Source of the DNA: Platanthera guangdongensis
Lineage: Eukaryota > Streptophyta > Magnoliopsida > Asparagales > Orchidaceae
DNA length: 64,000 bases
Assembly (NCBI GenBank): GCA_039583875.1
Contig: CM077162.1
Coordinates: 171,821,220-171,885,219 of the forward strand
Reading direction: 5' to 3'
The translations under genes and the position numbers were made by a program. Below are positions 1-11,340 of this stretch, piece by piece. The stretch's first letter is position 1, and every line of letters begins with the position of its first letter. The notes below the pieces were generated by a model. That model saw only the letters and a list, made by a program, of their open reading frames with translations. It made no database searches and had not been told where the DNA came from.

Positions 1-423
1 CAAAGGTGTTTCGCGGATTCAAGAAGCTGAGCTCGAGGATTTTGGGGTCGTTCGAAGTTGTGGAACGCATCGGAGAAGAGGCATTCGGTTATCATTGTCC
101 ATAGATTTGATTGGATTACATGATGTCTTCCATGTTTCAGTTTTAAGGAAAGCCTTGGAGGAGACAAGTGTTGTGGTTGAGCCGACGACAGTGTCGATAG
201 AGGAGGACTTGAGGACAAAAGTCCGTCCGATCGGCATAAATTGCGGAATAAAGAGGTTAAGCTCGTAAAAGTGTGCTTGGATAACTGTGAGCAAGATGAA
301 TTCTCCTGGGAACGTGAGTAAGCGATGCAGGAAGACTTTCTGGATCTCTTTGCATCATGTATGCTTTGTTGTTTGTATACATGCAAAAGTTCGAGGACAA
401 AATTCTTTTAAGGTGGGAGGAGT
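1..423 (+). pseudogene. pol: 3' end of Ty3/gypsy pol (integrase tail and chromodomain-like end), degraded
   Basis: The conceptual product aligns by eye with the C-terminal tail of the minus-strand gypsy pol at 6000-6380: shared words are RLSLS, GLHDVFH, SVLRKA and TKVRP, then the end motif SWERE. Several frame changes are needed (near 60-90, 235 and 300), and the sequence starts inside the gene because the window begins there. It is followed by a purine-rich stretch (410-423) that acts as polypurine tract, and then by the LTR, which fixes plus-strand orientation. In the intact family this region is the end of the integrase, which helps target the insertion to chromatin. It is a dead fragment. 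Confidence 0.85.
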
Positions 424-510
424 TGTAATACCCCAGTTTTCTGGACTTGAGGCTCTGTGCATTACCGCGCGGCGGCAGGTCGCTATCGCCCGACGGTAGC
501 CTTCTTTCGT

Positions 511-604
511 CGAGTGGAAGGCGTCGAGTAGAAGGCATCAAGTGTAAGGCATCGAGTGGAAGGCGTCGAGTGGTAGGCGTTGAGTGGTAGCATCGAGTGG
601 TAGC
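511..604. repeat. Short tandem repeat in LTR, unit about 14-15 bp
   Basis: The motif CGAGTGGAAGGCGT and close variants (CGAGTAGAAGGCAT, TGAGTGGTAG) recur about seven times. Confidence 0.8.
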
Positions 605-1981
605 ACGCGGCGTTAGCTAATTACCGCTCGGCGATAGCCCAATTTGTCTAGTCGAATGAGTCGAGACGGAAGCGTTGAGTGAGCTACCGCGCGACGGTAT
701 TGCTACCGCCGGCAATAGTGATGTATTATTTTTGACCGACGACTCGGGACGTTATCGTGGCGCGGTAGGTAACTACCGCCCAGCATTATCATGCAGGAGC
801 AGTTTCGTAACGGCTGAGTTTAGGCCGTCCGATCCTTCTTGGGATGTAATCCTATGGCCCAGGACACTCCGTCCAAGAGGCTTAAGTAGGGTTGAAAGGT
901 TGTTTTCCCTCATTTTCTTCTCATTTTGAGTGGGAGTTAGGGTTTGGGAGAGAGGATTTGGAGGAGGAAGAAGAAGAAAGACTTTCTCCACCATTAACGA
1001 AGCTCCGAGGCTCCGTTCGTCAAAACGAGGCCAGATTCGTGGAAAGGACTTGAAGGCACACACTTTCATCCGTGCAAAGCAAGATCTCCATGGTTAGGAA
1101 GAGGAGTCGAAAGGTAACGACATTTCTCCTCTCGGTCTTTAGGATGCGTGCATGACATCCGTTTTATTCTTGCTTACTTTCAAGCATTTTAGGCAACAGA
1201 TTTCTCAAATGAGAGGGGTACGGGTCGTCATGGTTCAAAAGGAGTCATCGGGTCAATTGTGTCCGTCCCCGACATGATGTTGCATTAAAAATCCGCTTTG
1301 TTGGTGGATTAGGCATTGCGGGTGAAGCCGTAATCGCGACCGTTAGTCCGACTCGGTGATGTTGCAGATCGAGTCTTAAGGATTTTGCTAGAAATCCGTT
1401 TGCAACAAGATGTCATTTGTGATGTTTACCCCCTTATTTCGTGTGAGAACGAATGGTGGACTAGGATGAGAAAGGCTATGTTTTTTGATTGATGTGCAAA
1501 GGCGCTACTTTGTCTCTGTGGTCGGCTGGCTAGCCCGTGACGTGCAAGTCATATGAGGAGAGTGTCCCGACGAGACAAGACCCCTTCTGAAAAACTGACG
1601 AGAACGCTAAGCTTTTGACAAGTCTGGGCGATGAAGCCCACGAGCGGGTGGGGTCAAGCGAGGGTTCTTAGCATTGTTTTGTTTGTGTGACGGAATCCTG
1701 ACGTGAGAAGTCAGAGCTTGCATACAAGCCCGGGTTTTGAGACCCACGAGTGGGTGGGGCCTCGGCAAGAGTTCCGTGTAATGGCTTGATTGTCGTTAGG
1801 GAAAATGGAAGTACCTGTGTGATGTGATGTGATAATGCGTGATGATATGTTAGATTCATGTGCTATAGGGTGACTTGGGTGACACTCAGGTTTGCATACA
1901 TACTGCATTGTAGGCCCTTTTTTATTAAATGCTCAACCTAAAAATATATTTGATGTATGTGACATCCTAACCTGTTTCTTT

Positions 1982-1982
1982 A

Positions 1983-2059
<77 letters not shown>
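1982..2059. repeat. Compound microsatellite (CT)n(AT)n
   Basis: A run of CT repeats passes directly into about 26 AT repeats. It lies inside the LTR. Confidence 0.97.
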
Positions 2060-2062
<3 letters not shown>

Positions 2063-2575
2063 TTGCATACAAGGTGCTGACCTGCAGGGTGATGGAGTGC
2101 CCCGGGGTCCGCTAGGGATGGTCGGGAGGAGATGTGTTGGTTACACAATTGAGGTCAGCCTTTGCTGACCCACATTACAATAAATTTTTACAGGGCAAGG
2201 ATCGCAAGCGGGAGCAAGCTTGCCGACTAAAAAGGTCTAAGCCTCAAGAAGTGGATTCTCTTTTATTCGCTTATGGTTTGTTGAATGTTTTGCTCGTCGA
2301 ACTATAATCTGGCTTGCATGTCGAGGTAGCCTAGGAGTGTTAAAGCACATTGCTTTGTTTATTGTTGTTTCAGTTTTTGGACATTTGTAGGTTGTTTCGT
2401 ACTCTTATGGTAATGGATAACTTCTAGTGGTTGTGGGTTTCTGCTGTTTTGTGTTCTGAGTTTTGAGATGTGTTGTTCTTTTATATCAATTTATAATGCT
2501 AAAGTTGTGGCGTCTATATGTAGTGGGGCTTCGATCGGACCCATATTATAAGGTCATTATAGTGGAGGTATTACA

Positions 2576-3881
2576 CGCCACCTTCACCCGGATGAACCCG
2601 ATCATCCTGAGGCACGAGCAAACCAGGGCTCCTCTCCTCTGACTGCTTAGTGGCTTCTGGCCCTCCCAAAAATTCAAGCGGACGAATATCTCCCACTAGT
2701 GAGCTGTTCGGAATACCAACACTCAAGCTAGGCGCTACTCCGCCAAAAACACACACGCACCGAAGAACACGACCAAAACATAAAAGAGTCAAGAAAACAA
2801 AAAGGGTCTCCTTTCAAATTAAAGATGCCTCGCATGTTACATCATCATGAAAAGTAAAAAACATGCAATGACGCAGAGGCGCACCTACAAAGCAAAGCGA
2901 ACAAATAGGGGAAAATGAGGTCTGCAGGATCATCCCTCGACATTAACGCCTGCGTCATCATTTGAGGCATCCTTCACGCCCAGATCATCACATTCTGGTA
3001 ACCTCCAAGCAGCCTGAAATCCCTTGCCAAAACCCAAGAAGTACGCAACATCGCACTCGTCCTCCACAAGAGAGTCAATCTCGGTCACCATCATCTAAGA
3101 GCAGGCCTCCTATATAATCCGGGATCGCTACATCTCAAAGTCGTGAGACCCCTTATTCTCAGCCACCGTGGACACCCGCACAACCTCGGCATCCTTCAGC
3201 TCCGTGGTCAGCTTAGCCTTCACTTTCTCCAGCTGCTCTACCTCCGCCTCCTGCTAAGACATCGCATCATCGGCTACCTCGGTACAACAGAGCAACTCTG
3301 CAAGGGTCACCTCAGCTACGACTAGCCTCCCCTGAAGAGTCTTGACCTCAGTCTGGGAAGAAAACAACTGGGGCTCTGCATTAACCAGCAAGGAAAAACT
3401 TCTTTCTTCCTCTTCTGCGCAGCCGACAAAGAATCCTCGGACGCGGCCAGCATCGTTGGCAGGGAGAGAAAATCATCTTTTGTGGTCATGTTATTATCAT
3501 TCTAGGAGAGCATGATATCACACATCTCGTCTAGCTGCAAACACAAGGAACAAACTATTCCAATCACAAATACATCAAATGTGGAAAAACACTGGGGGAA
3601 ACAAATGTACCCTTGTGAGAGGTGATCTGCAAGCGGAGAATTCCCGCCCCTTCCTCTTTGATGTCACAAGTGGCAACTCAAGAACCTCTCGAGAAGCGGG
3701 CTCATCACAAGGAGCACCGAGGTACCTCGGTCTCTGCATACGGTGGATCAGTAGCCAGGTCATCTAGGCAATCATCAGTGAGCTCAATGACAGCCTCAAG
3801 GGAAACAAAGGACATCCTGCCTTCTCCTCGTCAGTATGAAAAATCCAGCGTGCTCTCCTTTTCGTGCTCCAACGACATAAC
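2576..3881 (-). pseudogene. Remnant of a Tat-type antisense coiled-coil ORF
   Basis: Read on the minus strand, 3350-2940 gives a charged heptad-like protein (words such as VVAEVTLAEL, EAEVEQLEKVKAKL, ELKDAEVV) followed by a conserved-looking tail (CDVAYFLGFGKGFQAAW), interrupted by at least three stops. Coiled-coil ORFs of this shape, ending in a SHxF...GF-type segment, occur on the antisense strand of Tat-lineage gypsy elements; Tat-1 in this window has one. The 2571-2792 stretch gives another open minus-strand segment (SVGIPNSSLVGD) that I cannot place. The fragment is cut by the LTR ending at 2575 and by the insertion at 3887. It continues in principle beyond 18873. No gag, pol or LTR of this element is visible here. 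Confidence 0.5.
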
Positions 3882-3886
3882 ACAAC
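3882..3886. repeat. Left TSD of gypsy composite (ACAAC)
   Basis: ACAAC directly precedes the TGTAAC start of LTR-A and is repeated directly after LTR-C at 18874-18878. This shows that LTR-A and LTR-C were the ends of one insertion. Confidence 0.85.
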
Positions 3887-5934
3887 TGTAACACCCTCTA
3901 TCCGTCGCATAGCATATAGCAGTAGGTCCGGCCGGGGCCCGACGCCATATACCACAGACAGACCGGGAGGTTACTCAATGGAAACCATCCAACTAAGAAT
4001 CAACGTCCTACACAGAGTACATTCTAGCGGAAGTAATTTAAAGGTTGCAAAACAAAGAACCCAGCATAAGCATGAATGTCCACTACAAAACCAAATAGGA
4101 ATGATCGTACAATACACAAGCACAATGGCCTTAAGGCCTTACAATTGTTTACTTAAATTACTGTGTTTTCCAAACCTCGGCACGCAGGCCGGTCACACAT
4201 AAATAAAACAAGTAAACACTCATAATTAGGCCTTCGAGGGTCGGCTCAGCAACATGGGCTTTGCCCGTTATTTACCACTTGGGTCCGCAGCACCTGCAAA
4301 TAATAATCCACCGCACGGTGGCAAACAAAAGCAACGGTCAGCAATGCTGAGCAAATTATAACGATCAATCCCCAAACTCGGGGCAGCGATTCTCCTTCCA
4401 TGCACTTTGTTAGCATAACCAAGCAGTATAGTGTAAAAACACTTCATCACAGGCGTGGGCACGCACGACCACACACCCCGTGCTCTCAGGGCACATTCTC
4501 GGTGAACACGGTCAAAGTCCGCTGACTGACCACCGCCCCTTGGACGACAATATCTCGTGAGCATTTCGTCTTTCTGGCCACTGCCTAAGATCCTTCATCT
4601 ATGCCAACGGCAAGTGCCATGTACAGTTAGATATCTTTACCGAACGACATAGAACGGGTACGGTTCCGCCTAACCCGTAGCTCACACCGCCCTGTCACCT
4701 TAAGACATGGGCGCGGGTTAAACTTCCCCGAGTCCCAATCTGTTCACACACTTCACATAATCTGATTATGTGCAAGTTGGCTCCCAGGCCACCATGTTTG
4801 GCAGAATCACGCATCTGCCCAGTTTTCCGGGCGCACCTTGGAGTTAATCGCCAAGGCTCCCTGTTGCAATCTACCGCGTAGAAAACCCGAAAAACAAACA
4901 TCCGCACGGAATCTTCTCCGGCCATTAATGCAATGCAACATCACCGATCCATAACAATTTATCCGGGTAGGCTTCACAAATCATGCCTAAGTTCATTTCT
5001 CGATTACGGACTCTACATGCTAAACAACGGGGACTATTCATGTCTACCCGAAGGAACGCCTCAAACTCACCGCAAACTCGCGAGAGCGGGCTTCCTATGC
5101 AAAGAAAATAGGACTTCACATGTCCTAGGATGAGAATCGTTACCCTATCTTTTTTCCTTGGCGCCATGGAAATCTATGCGGATGAAAAGCACCGCAATGT
5201 CCTCGCCTTCGTAGATCCGAAGTCGGCTCGCGATTTGGAGCTCCGAAGCTCCGCCGGTGGCCGGATCTAACTCCCTTCTTCTTCCTTGCTCTCCCCTCTA
5301 TCTAGAAGCTTAGAAAGAGAATGCTTGGATGAAATGAAGGATTCAAAACCCTATTCCCGGTATAAACCCAGTAGGAACAGCCCCAAGTCGTTAGATCCCA
5401 AAATAAGGAAACGAACGGCCACGATTCGGGCTTGAAATCCAAAATCTGGGACGAACACGGCTTGTGACACGCTCGTGTTCCCCATTCACCGTCGAAACCG
5501 ACGCGTCCCGAAAAGAACACGGGCACCCAACACGCCCGTGTCAAACTTGACACGCCCGTGTCATACAGTACACGGTCGTGTAGTGTGCTGTGTTACTCCA
5601 TCGACACGGGACCGAAAACGCCTGAAAGGGACACGGGTACCCGACACGCCCGTGTCGCATTTTGACACGCCCGTGTCTACCCAACACGGCCCGTGTGCTG
5701 ACCCCGTGTATCACCCCCGCCACGGCCCGGCTTCACCCCATGAAGGACACAGCCTGGGACACGCCCGTGTCTCAGGTCGTGTTCGCTGCTCGACGATCGT
5801 CGACTCCAAATTCGTCGACCCGAGCACGACACGCCCCTGGGACACGCCCGTGTCCCAGGCCGTGTGACCCCTGTCAAATTCCAAACTTGGCTCGAAACGC
5901 CTCTCGTCGCTCTTTTGAGTTTTGGGGTGTTACA
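3887..5934 (-). repeat. LTR-A, 3' LTR of the composite (2048 bp)
   Basis: On the plus strand it runs from TGTAACACCCTCTATCCG to GGGGTGTTACA. The right-hand 500 bp, which is the promoter-proximal U3 part in element sense, holds a cluster of near-palindromic words such as ACACGCCCGTGT and ACACGGCCGTGT together with CGACGATCGTCGAC. An aligned copy is LTR-C. Confidence 0.92.
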
Positions 5935-5953
5935 ACTCTCTCCCTCTTAAAAG
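5935..5953 (-). other. Polypurine tract of the gypsy composite
   Basis: In element sense this is CTTTTAAGAGGGAGAGAGT, directly before the TGTAACACCCC start of the 3' LTR. It is the expected plus-strand primer for reverse transcription. Confidence 0.85.
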
Positions 5954-5999
5954 AATTTCGTCCCGAAATTACATAAAGGAAAGATAAAAAAAATAAAAC

Positions 6000-7529
6000 T
6001 TAAACGGTACCTGAGTGGAATAACTCTGGGCACTCCTCAAGCATGGTCTGCTCTCGCTCCCACGAGAGCTCCTCTCGACCGCAGTTGTCCCAACGGACCT
6101 TGACCATCTTGATCTCTTTGTTGCGTAGCCGCTTGACTTTCGAGTCCTCAATGTGTATAGGCTTGACCTTCGTCGTCAACCCATTATTGACCGGCACTTG
6201 ATCGACCGCAATCACTTGCGAAGGCTCTTGCACCGCCTTCCGCAGCACCGATATGTGGAATACGTCGTGTAGACCGCTTAGCTCCACTGATAGACTCAAT
6301 CGATAAGCTGCTTCACCAATCCGCTCCAGAACCTCAAACGGTCCAAGGTACCTCGGGCTTAGCTTCTTCAAACACCGCACTCACGCGACACCCTTGAACG
6401 GCTTGATCTTCAAGTACACTCAGTCGCCGACAGCGAACTCCACGTTCCTATGCTTGGCATTATAGTACTTAGCTTGGCGGTCCTGAGCGATTAGCAATCT
6501 CTCTCGAATCGTTCGAACCAATGACGTTGCATCTCGCACCTCTTGGCTCTTGTCCAACTTTGACTCACCCGTTTCCAACCAAGACAACGACGTGCGACAT
6601 CTTCTACCATAAAGGGCCTCGAAGGGCGTCATTTGTATGCTCGCCTGGTAGCTATTGTTGTACGCAAATTCCAATAAGTATAGGTGGTCTTCCCACTGCT
6701 TCCCAATGTTCAGGACGCGCATGCGAAGCATGTCTTCCATTGTCCTATTGACCCTCTCGGTCTGACCATCCGTCTGCGGATGAAAGGCTGTGCTAAAACT
6801 CAGCTTTGTTCCCAACATCTGCTGCACCAGCCTCCAATCATTGGACATGAACCGCCCATCTCGGTCACTCGCAATGCTGTGGGGCATACCGTGAAGCCGT
6901 ACTATGTTATCCACATATAACTTTGCCAATTTCTCCACAGAATCGTCCTTCCTATGCAGAATGAAGTGTGACACCTTCGTCAAACGATCCACGACCACCC
7001 AGATGGCGTCGTTTCTTTTCTGCGACCTTGGCAAACCATGCACAAAGTCCATAGTAATGTCGTCGAACTTCCACTCCGGAATAGATAAGGACTTCAAAAA
7101 TCCTCCCGGCTTTTGGCACTCCGCCTTCACTAAGGCGCATGTTTGACACTTCGCCACGTACATGGCCACATCCTTCTTAAGTCCTGGCCATCAGAACAAT
7201 TTCTTCACATCGCGGTACATCTTCGGGCTCCCCGGGTGAATCGAGTACTTGGTATGATGCGCCTCGTACAACAATTCCACCCGCAAATTGCCCATGTTTG
7301 GGATGCACAGATGACCGTCTTTCCACAGCAATCCATCCTCAACAACGAATTGGGAATTTGACACATCCAAAGCCTCAACCATGATTTGCTTCATGCGGCC
7401 ATCCATATCCAAAGCCTGCTGAACCCGATCAGCCAGGTCACACTGAACTTCCGTCCAGTTCAATAGTGCTTCGGCACTTGTCTGCATGTCAACGCAAGAG
7501 ATCTCCAACGCCTCCAACTCCCGAACCAA
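6000..7529 (-). pseudogene. pol: gypsy integrase 2 with chromodomain-like tail, several stops
   Basis: Inserts the DNA copy into the chromosome. In order, element sense: end of the RNase H linker (LEALEISC), zinc-binding HHCC region (YEAHHTKYSIHPG ... KCQTC), catalytic core with D in MDFVHGLP, D in ASDRDGRF and E in HPQTDGQTERVNR, GPY-type segment (LSPRYLGPFEVLERIG), and a chromodomain-like end (VKVRWDN ... SWERE). In-frame stops sit near 7191 (KKLF*WPG, where integrase 1 has TGG), 6420 and about 6380. The catalytic triad is retained, so the lesions are point mutations, not deletions. It ends about 45 bp before the polypurine tract. Confidence 0.9.
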
Positions 7530-7550
7530 CCGCTCGTCATGGACCGATAG

Positions 7551-8885
7551 TCAATTGGCTTGAGCTGGGGCCCTGCGGCTCAACGCGTCCGCAGCTGCAT
7601 TGCCTTTCCCAGGCACATAGTGAATCTTGAATATGTAGTCCCCCAGGAACTCCATCCATCTACGTTGTCGCATGTTTAGATCTTTCTGATCCAACAAATA
7701 TTTCAGGCTCTTGTGGTCGGTATAGATATCGACATTCACCCCATACAAGTAGTGTCTCCACAGCTTCAAGGCAAACATCACGGCCGCTAACTCCAAGTCA
7801 TGGACCGGATAATTCTTCTCATGCACTTTCAGCTGTCGCGAGCCATACGCTATCACACTTCCATGTTGCAGTAGGACACAACCCAGTCCACTGCCTGAAG
7901 CATCGCTGTAGATCTCAAAACCTTCGGTCCCACTCGGCGAACTCAGCACAGGCGTCGTGGTCAACCGACTCTTCAGCTCCTCGAAAGCTCGTGCACACTC
8001 TACCATCCAAACAAACTTCTGCTCTTTCCTCGTCAGAGTCGTGAGGGGTAACGCTATCCGCGAGAAGTTCTCCACAAAGCGCCTGTAATAGCCGGCAAGC
8101 CCCAGAAAACTCCGGACTTCCGACACCGTAGTCAGCACAGGCCACTCTCGTATCGCAACAATCTTCGTCGGATCCATCGCAATTCCCTATCCACTGACTA
8201 TGTGACCAAGGAACGCTACTGAGGACAACCAAAACTCGCATTTGGAGAACTTGGCGTACAATTGATTCCTCCTCAGCGTCTCCAACACCAAATGTAGATG
8301 CTTAAAGTGATCCTCCTCACTCTGCGAGTACACCAATATGTCGTCGATGAAGACGATCACAAAGTGGTCTAGGTACTCCCTTAAAATCCTGTTCATCAGA
8401 TCCATGAACACCGACGGCGCATTCGTCAGCCCAAACGGCATGACCGTAAACTCGTAATGCTCATATCTTGTACTAAAAGTTGTCTTAGGGATATCACTCT
8501 CCCTTATCCTCAGCTGATAATAACCGGACTTGAGGTCCAATTTCGAGTACACCGTTGACTCGACTAACTGATCAAATAGATCATCAATCCTTGGGAACGG
8601 GTACTTGTTCTTCTCGGTTAACTTGTTCAGTTCTCAGTAATCGATACAAAGTCTCAAACTTTTGTTTTTCTTTTTAACAAAAAGAACCGATGCGCTCCAA
8701 GGCGACGAACTTGGACGCACATACCCCTGCTCCAACAACTCTTGAAGTTGAACATTCAGCTCCGTAATTTCCTTAGGCACTAGCCGGTACGGAGAACGTG
8801 ACACAGGTTTCGCACCTGGCACTAGCTCAATAGTGAAATCTATCTCTCGTTGAGGTGGGGCTCCAGGAAGATCACCAGGGAACAC
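7551..8885 (-). pseudogene. pol: gypsy reverse transcriptase and RNase H 2, several stops
   Basis: Copies element RNA to DNA and removes the RNA strand. Motifs in order: [37 protein letters not shown], the catalytic FIDDIL box, [13 protein letters not shown], then RNase H with [27 protein letters not shown] and DALSRR. One frame with stops at 8634 (DY*ELNK; the other copy has CGG there), 8187 (VSG*GIA) and 7551 (QAN*LS; the other copy has TGG). Two of the three stops are explained by C-to-T or G-to-A transitions from the sister copy or a likely CGA codon. The upstream end shifts frame relative to protease near 8890. Confidence 0.92.
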
Positions 8886-8894
8886 ATCAGTGCA

Positions 8895-9416
8895 CTAGGA
8901 TACCACTGAAATACTGTCCAAAGTAGGCTTAGGCTTTGCAACCTCCACTAGCGTAAAGAACAGCTCTGCACCAGCACGAACCGCTTTCACCACCTGAAGA
9001 GCAGACATCAAAGTCTTGCTCGACCCTTTTAAGCCCGTAAAGGTCGTCTCACGACCTGCCCCCAACTTAACCTCCTTGCGACTGCAATCAATAAAAGCTT
9101 GCTGCTCCGAGAGCCAGTCCATGCCAAATATCACGTCGAATTCCACTAGCGGCAATAACGACGCTTGCAAATGGAACTCCTGACTCTCAATACGAATCTT
9201 TACGCCACAGATTCTATCCGCGCGCATCGAACACCCATTCGACAACAACACATCCAGTTTGTCTTTCGCCATCAAAGAAGGTACTCCGATGCACGATATG
9301 AATCCTTCGGACAAAAAGTAGTGTGAAGCTCCCGTATCAAATAGTGCTCTCGCGAGATTCTCACAAATCAAAACAAATCTTATACAAGCAGTGGTAAGAT
9401 AACACGCGCACAACAA
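8895..9416 (-). pseudogene. pol: gypsy aspartic protease 2
   Basis: Processes the polyprotein. The active-site motif LFDTGASHYF is intact, followed by the second characteristic segment VIFGMDWL. The C-terminal part (GSSKTLMSALQVVKAVRAGAELF) leads into the RT linker with YPDVFP-like sequence, where a stop and frame change occur near 8890. About 190 bp separate it from the end of gag2. Confidence 0.88.
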
Positions 9417-9584
9417 GTATTTAAAAATTAACTTGCTATAAATTTAAATCGTACCGGTCAACACATCCGCTTGCTTAATGACCTCCTGCTGGCCAAGATT
9501 GTAGACTCTAGGTTGAGCCGGAGCATAATGGGAAGCAGTTGACTCCACCGCTTTGCCCTTTTCCTCATATGTTGCTCATAGCTT

Positions 9585-10498
9585 CCTCTCGGACTTGGGG
9601 CGTCAGCTCCAGCAGTCCCGGGCAAAGTGTCCCGGCTTCCCACAAGTAAAGCATGCGCCCGGGGTCCGACCCGTAGTCGCCCCAGAAGTACCAGAAGAAG
9701 GGGCTGGACCCGAAGTCCTAGCCTTCTTAGACCACCTACGGTACGCAGGCTTTGAGTTAGCCGGCACCTTGAACTCAGTCTTCTTATCACCAGAGCTTTC
9801 CTTTGCTTGCACATTCTTCAAGTCCTTCTCCAAAGACCGGGCCGTATTGACCAGGGTCAAGAAGCTCTGCGTCATAGGCCCCGAGAACAGTAACCTCAAG
9901 TCATCTCTCAAAGCTTCATAGAATCGGTTTGTCTTACGATCCTCATCCACGAACGTAGAGCTAGCGTACCGACCCAACCGAGTAAATTCGTGGAGATACT
10001 CATCCACGCTACTCTCTCATTGAGTCAGCTTCTGGAACTCATTCTCCAATGCTATCCTCTGAGCCGAGGGAAGGTACCTCGCCAAGAACAGCCTCGAAAA
10101 CTCCTCTATCGAGACGTCCGTAAGTTGTCTTCCCCTCAAGTGATGTAGCTTCAAACCTTCCCACCACAGCCTAACATCTCCATCCAACAGGAATGTAGCT
10201 ATAGTGGTCATCTGCCACTCCTCCATTTCCGTCGCTGTCAAAACTCTCTTCACTCGGGAGAGCCAATCTTCAGCTTGGGATGGGGTTCCCGTCCCCGAGA
10301 ACACCGGAGGATTGAAGCCCATAACATGTTTGAGTTGTCTTTCAGTTGCTCTCATAGGCACCAAAGGCTCCACCACCACCTGCTCCACCCTTCTTGGTTC
10401 ATCCGTTTGAAGCGGTACCTGCTCCATCGTAGGAGCGGGCTGCTGCATTGGCCTTACAGGCCCACATTGATCATGACACATCATTCAGTGCGCTGCTA
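9585..10498 (-). pseudogene. gag: gypsy gag 2 with one CCHC knuckle, two stops
   Basis: Capsid protein that packages element RNA. The retrotransposon gag domain is clear: FNPPVFSGTGTPSQAEDWL, MTTIATFLLDGDVRLWW, SIEEFSRLFLARYLP, VDEYLHEFTRLGRYAS. The nucleocapsid knuckle CFTCGKPGHFARDC is complete. TGA stops interrupt at 10017 (KLTQ*ESSVDE) and 9603 (CWS*RPKSE; gag1 has GGA here). The N-terminus is missing: at 10499-10515 the frame runs straight into integrase 1 of the neighbouring copy, so the original start codon is lost. Confidence 0.9.
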
Positions 10499-10515
10499 GC
10501 CTCAGAAACCGGGCG
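10499..10515 (-). other. Recombination junction between integrase 1 and gag 2
   Basis: In element sense, integrase 1 reads SIQMAP and then stops matching integrase 2 (SIQMTPFEALYG). The following bases CGGTTTCTGAGG match the start of gag1 (near 14195-14215), where GGCGCC also occurs a few bases upstream. The join therefore falls at a GGCGCC/CGG microhomology. Confidence 0.75.
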
Positions 10516-11299
10516 CCATCTGAATACTCGTCTGGTAGCTATTGTTGTATGCAAACTCCACCAAATAAAGGTGGTCTTCCCATTGCTTTCCAAAGTCCAA
10601 GACACACATGCGAAGCATGTCTTCCATAGTTCTATTGACCCTCTCGATCTGCCCATCCGTTTGCGGATGGAAGGCTGTGCTGAATTTTAACTTTGTTCCC
10701 AACATTTGCTGCACTAGCCTCCAATCATTGGACGTGAACCACCCATCTCGGTCACTCACGATGTTGCGGGGCACACCGTGAAGCCGTACTATATTATCCA
10801 CATATAGTTTTGCCAACTTTTCCACCAGATCATCCTTCCTATGCGGAATAAAATGTGACACCTTCGTTAACTGATCTACGACCACCCAGATGGCGTCGTT
10901 CCCCTTTTGCGACCTTGGCAAACCGTGCACAAAGTCCATAGAGATGTCCTCGAATTTCCACTCTGGAATAGGCAAGGACTTCAGAAATCCTCCCGACTTT
11001 TGGCACTCCGCCTTCACCAAGGCGCAAGTTTGGCACTTCGCCACATAGAGTGCCACATCCTTCTTCAAACCCGGCCACCAAAACAGTTTCTTAACGTCGT
11101 GGTACATCTTTGTGCTCCGCGGGTGAATTGAGTACTTGGTATGGTGTGCCTCGTACAACAAGTCCACCCGCAAATTACCCACACTTGGGACGCACAGACG
11201 ACCGTCTTTCCAAAGTAATCCGTCCTCCACGACGAATTGGGAATTTGACCCATCCAGAGCCTCTACCATGAACTGTTTCATATGGACATCCATATCCAA
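10502..11299 (-). pseudogene. pol: gypsy integrase 1, truncated at its C-terminus
   Basis: Same protein as integrase 2, about 265 codons open, with HHCC zinc region, D (MDFVHGLP), D (VSDRDGWF) and E (HPQTDGQIERVNR) all present. The frame is uninterrupted up to the junction at about 10512, after which the last ~210 residues (GPY and chromodomain-like end) are missing. A frame change separates it from the RNase H part near 11320-11340. Confidence 0.88.
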
Positions 11300-11340
11300 G
11301 CCTGTCGAATCTGATCAGTCAGGTCATATTGAACTTCAGT

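Larger units (their letters stand above)
424..2575 (+). mobile_element. 3' LTR of the same gypsy element
   Basis: The boundaries are TGTAATACCCC at the start, directly after the purine tract, and GGTATTACA at the end, giving the usual TG...CA ends with a short inverted repeat. The length is 2152 bp. The partner LTR lies outside the window, so no TSD can be checked. The beginning is rich in GC palindromic words (CCGCGCGGCGG type) and a 14-15-bp tandem motif; the middle carries a long CT/AT microsatellite. Confidence 0.85.

Noticed and set aside
5475..5867. Open frames of 100-230 codons inside the gypsy LTRs (also 16021-16719 and 18407-18763)
   Set aside because: They translate palindromic ACACGCCCGTGT arrays into TRPCP/DTPVS repeats on both strands; composition effect, no domain.
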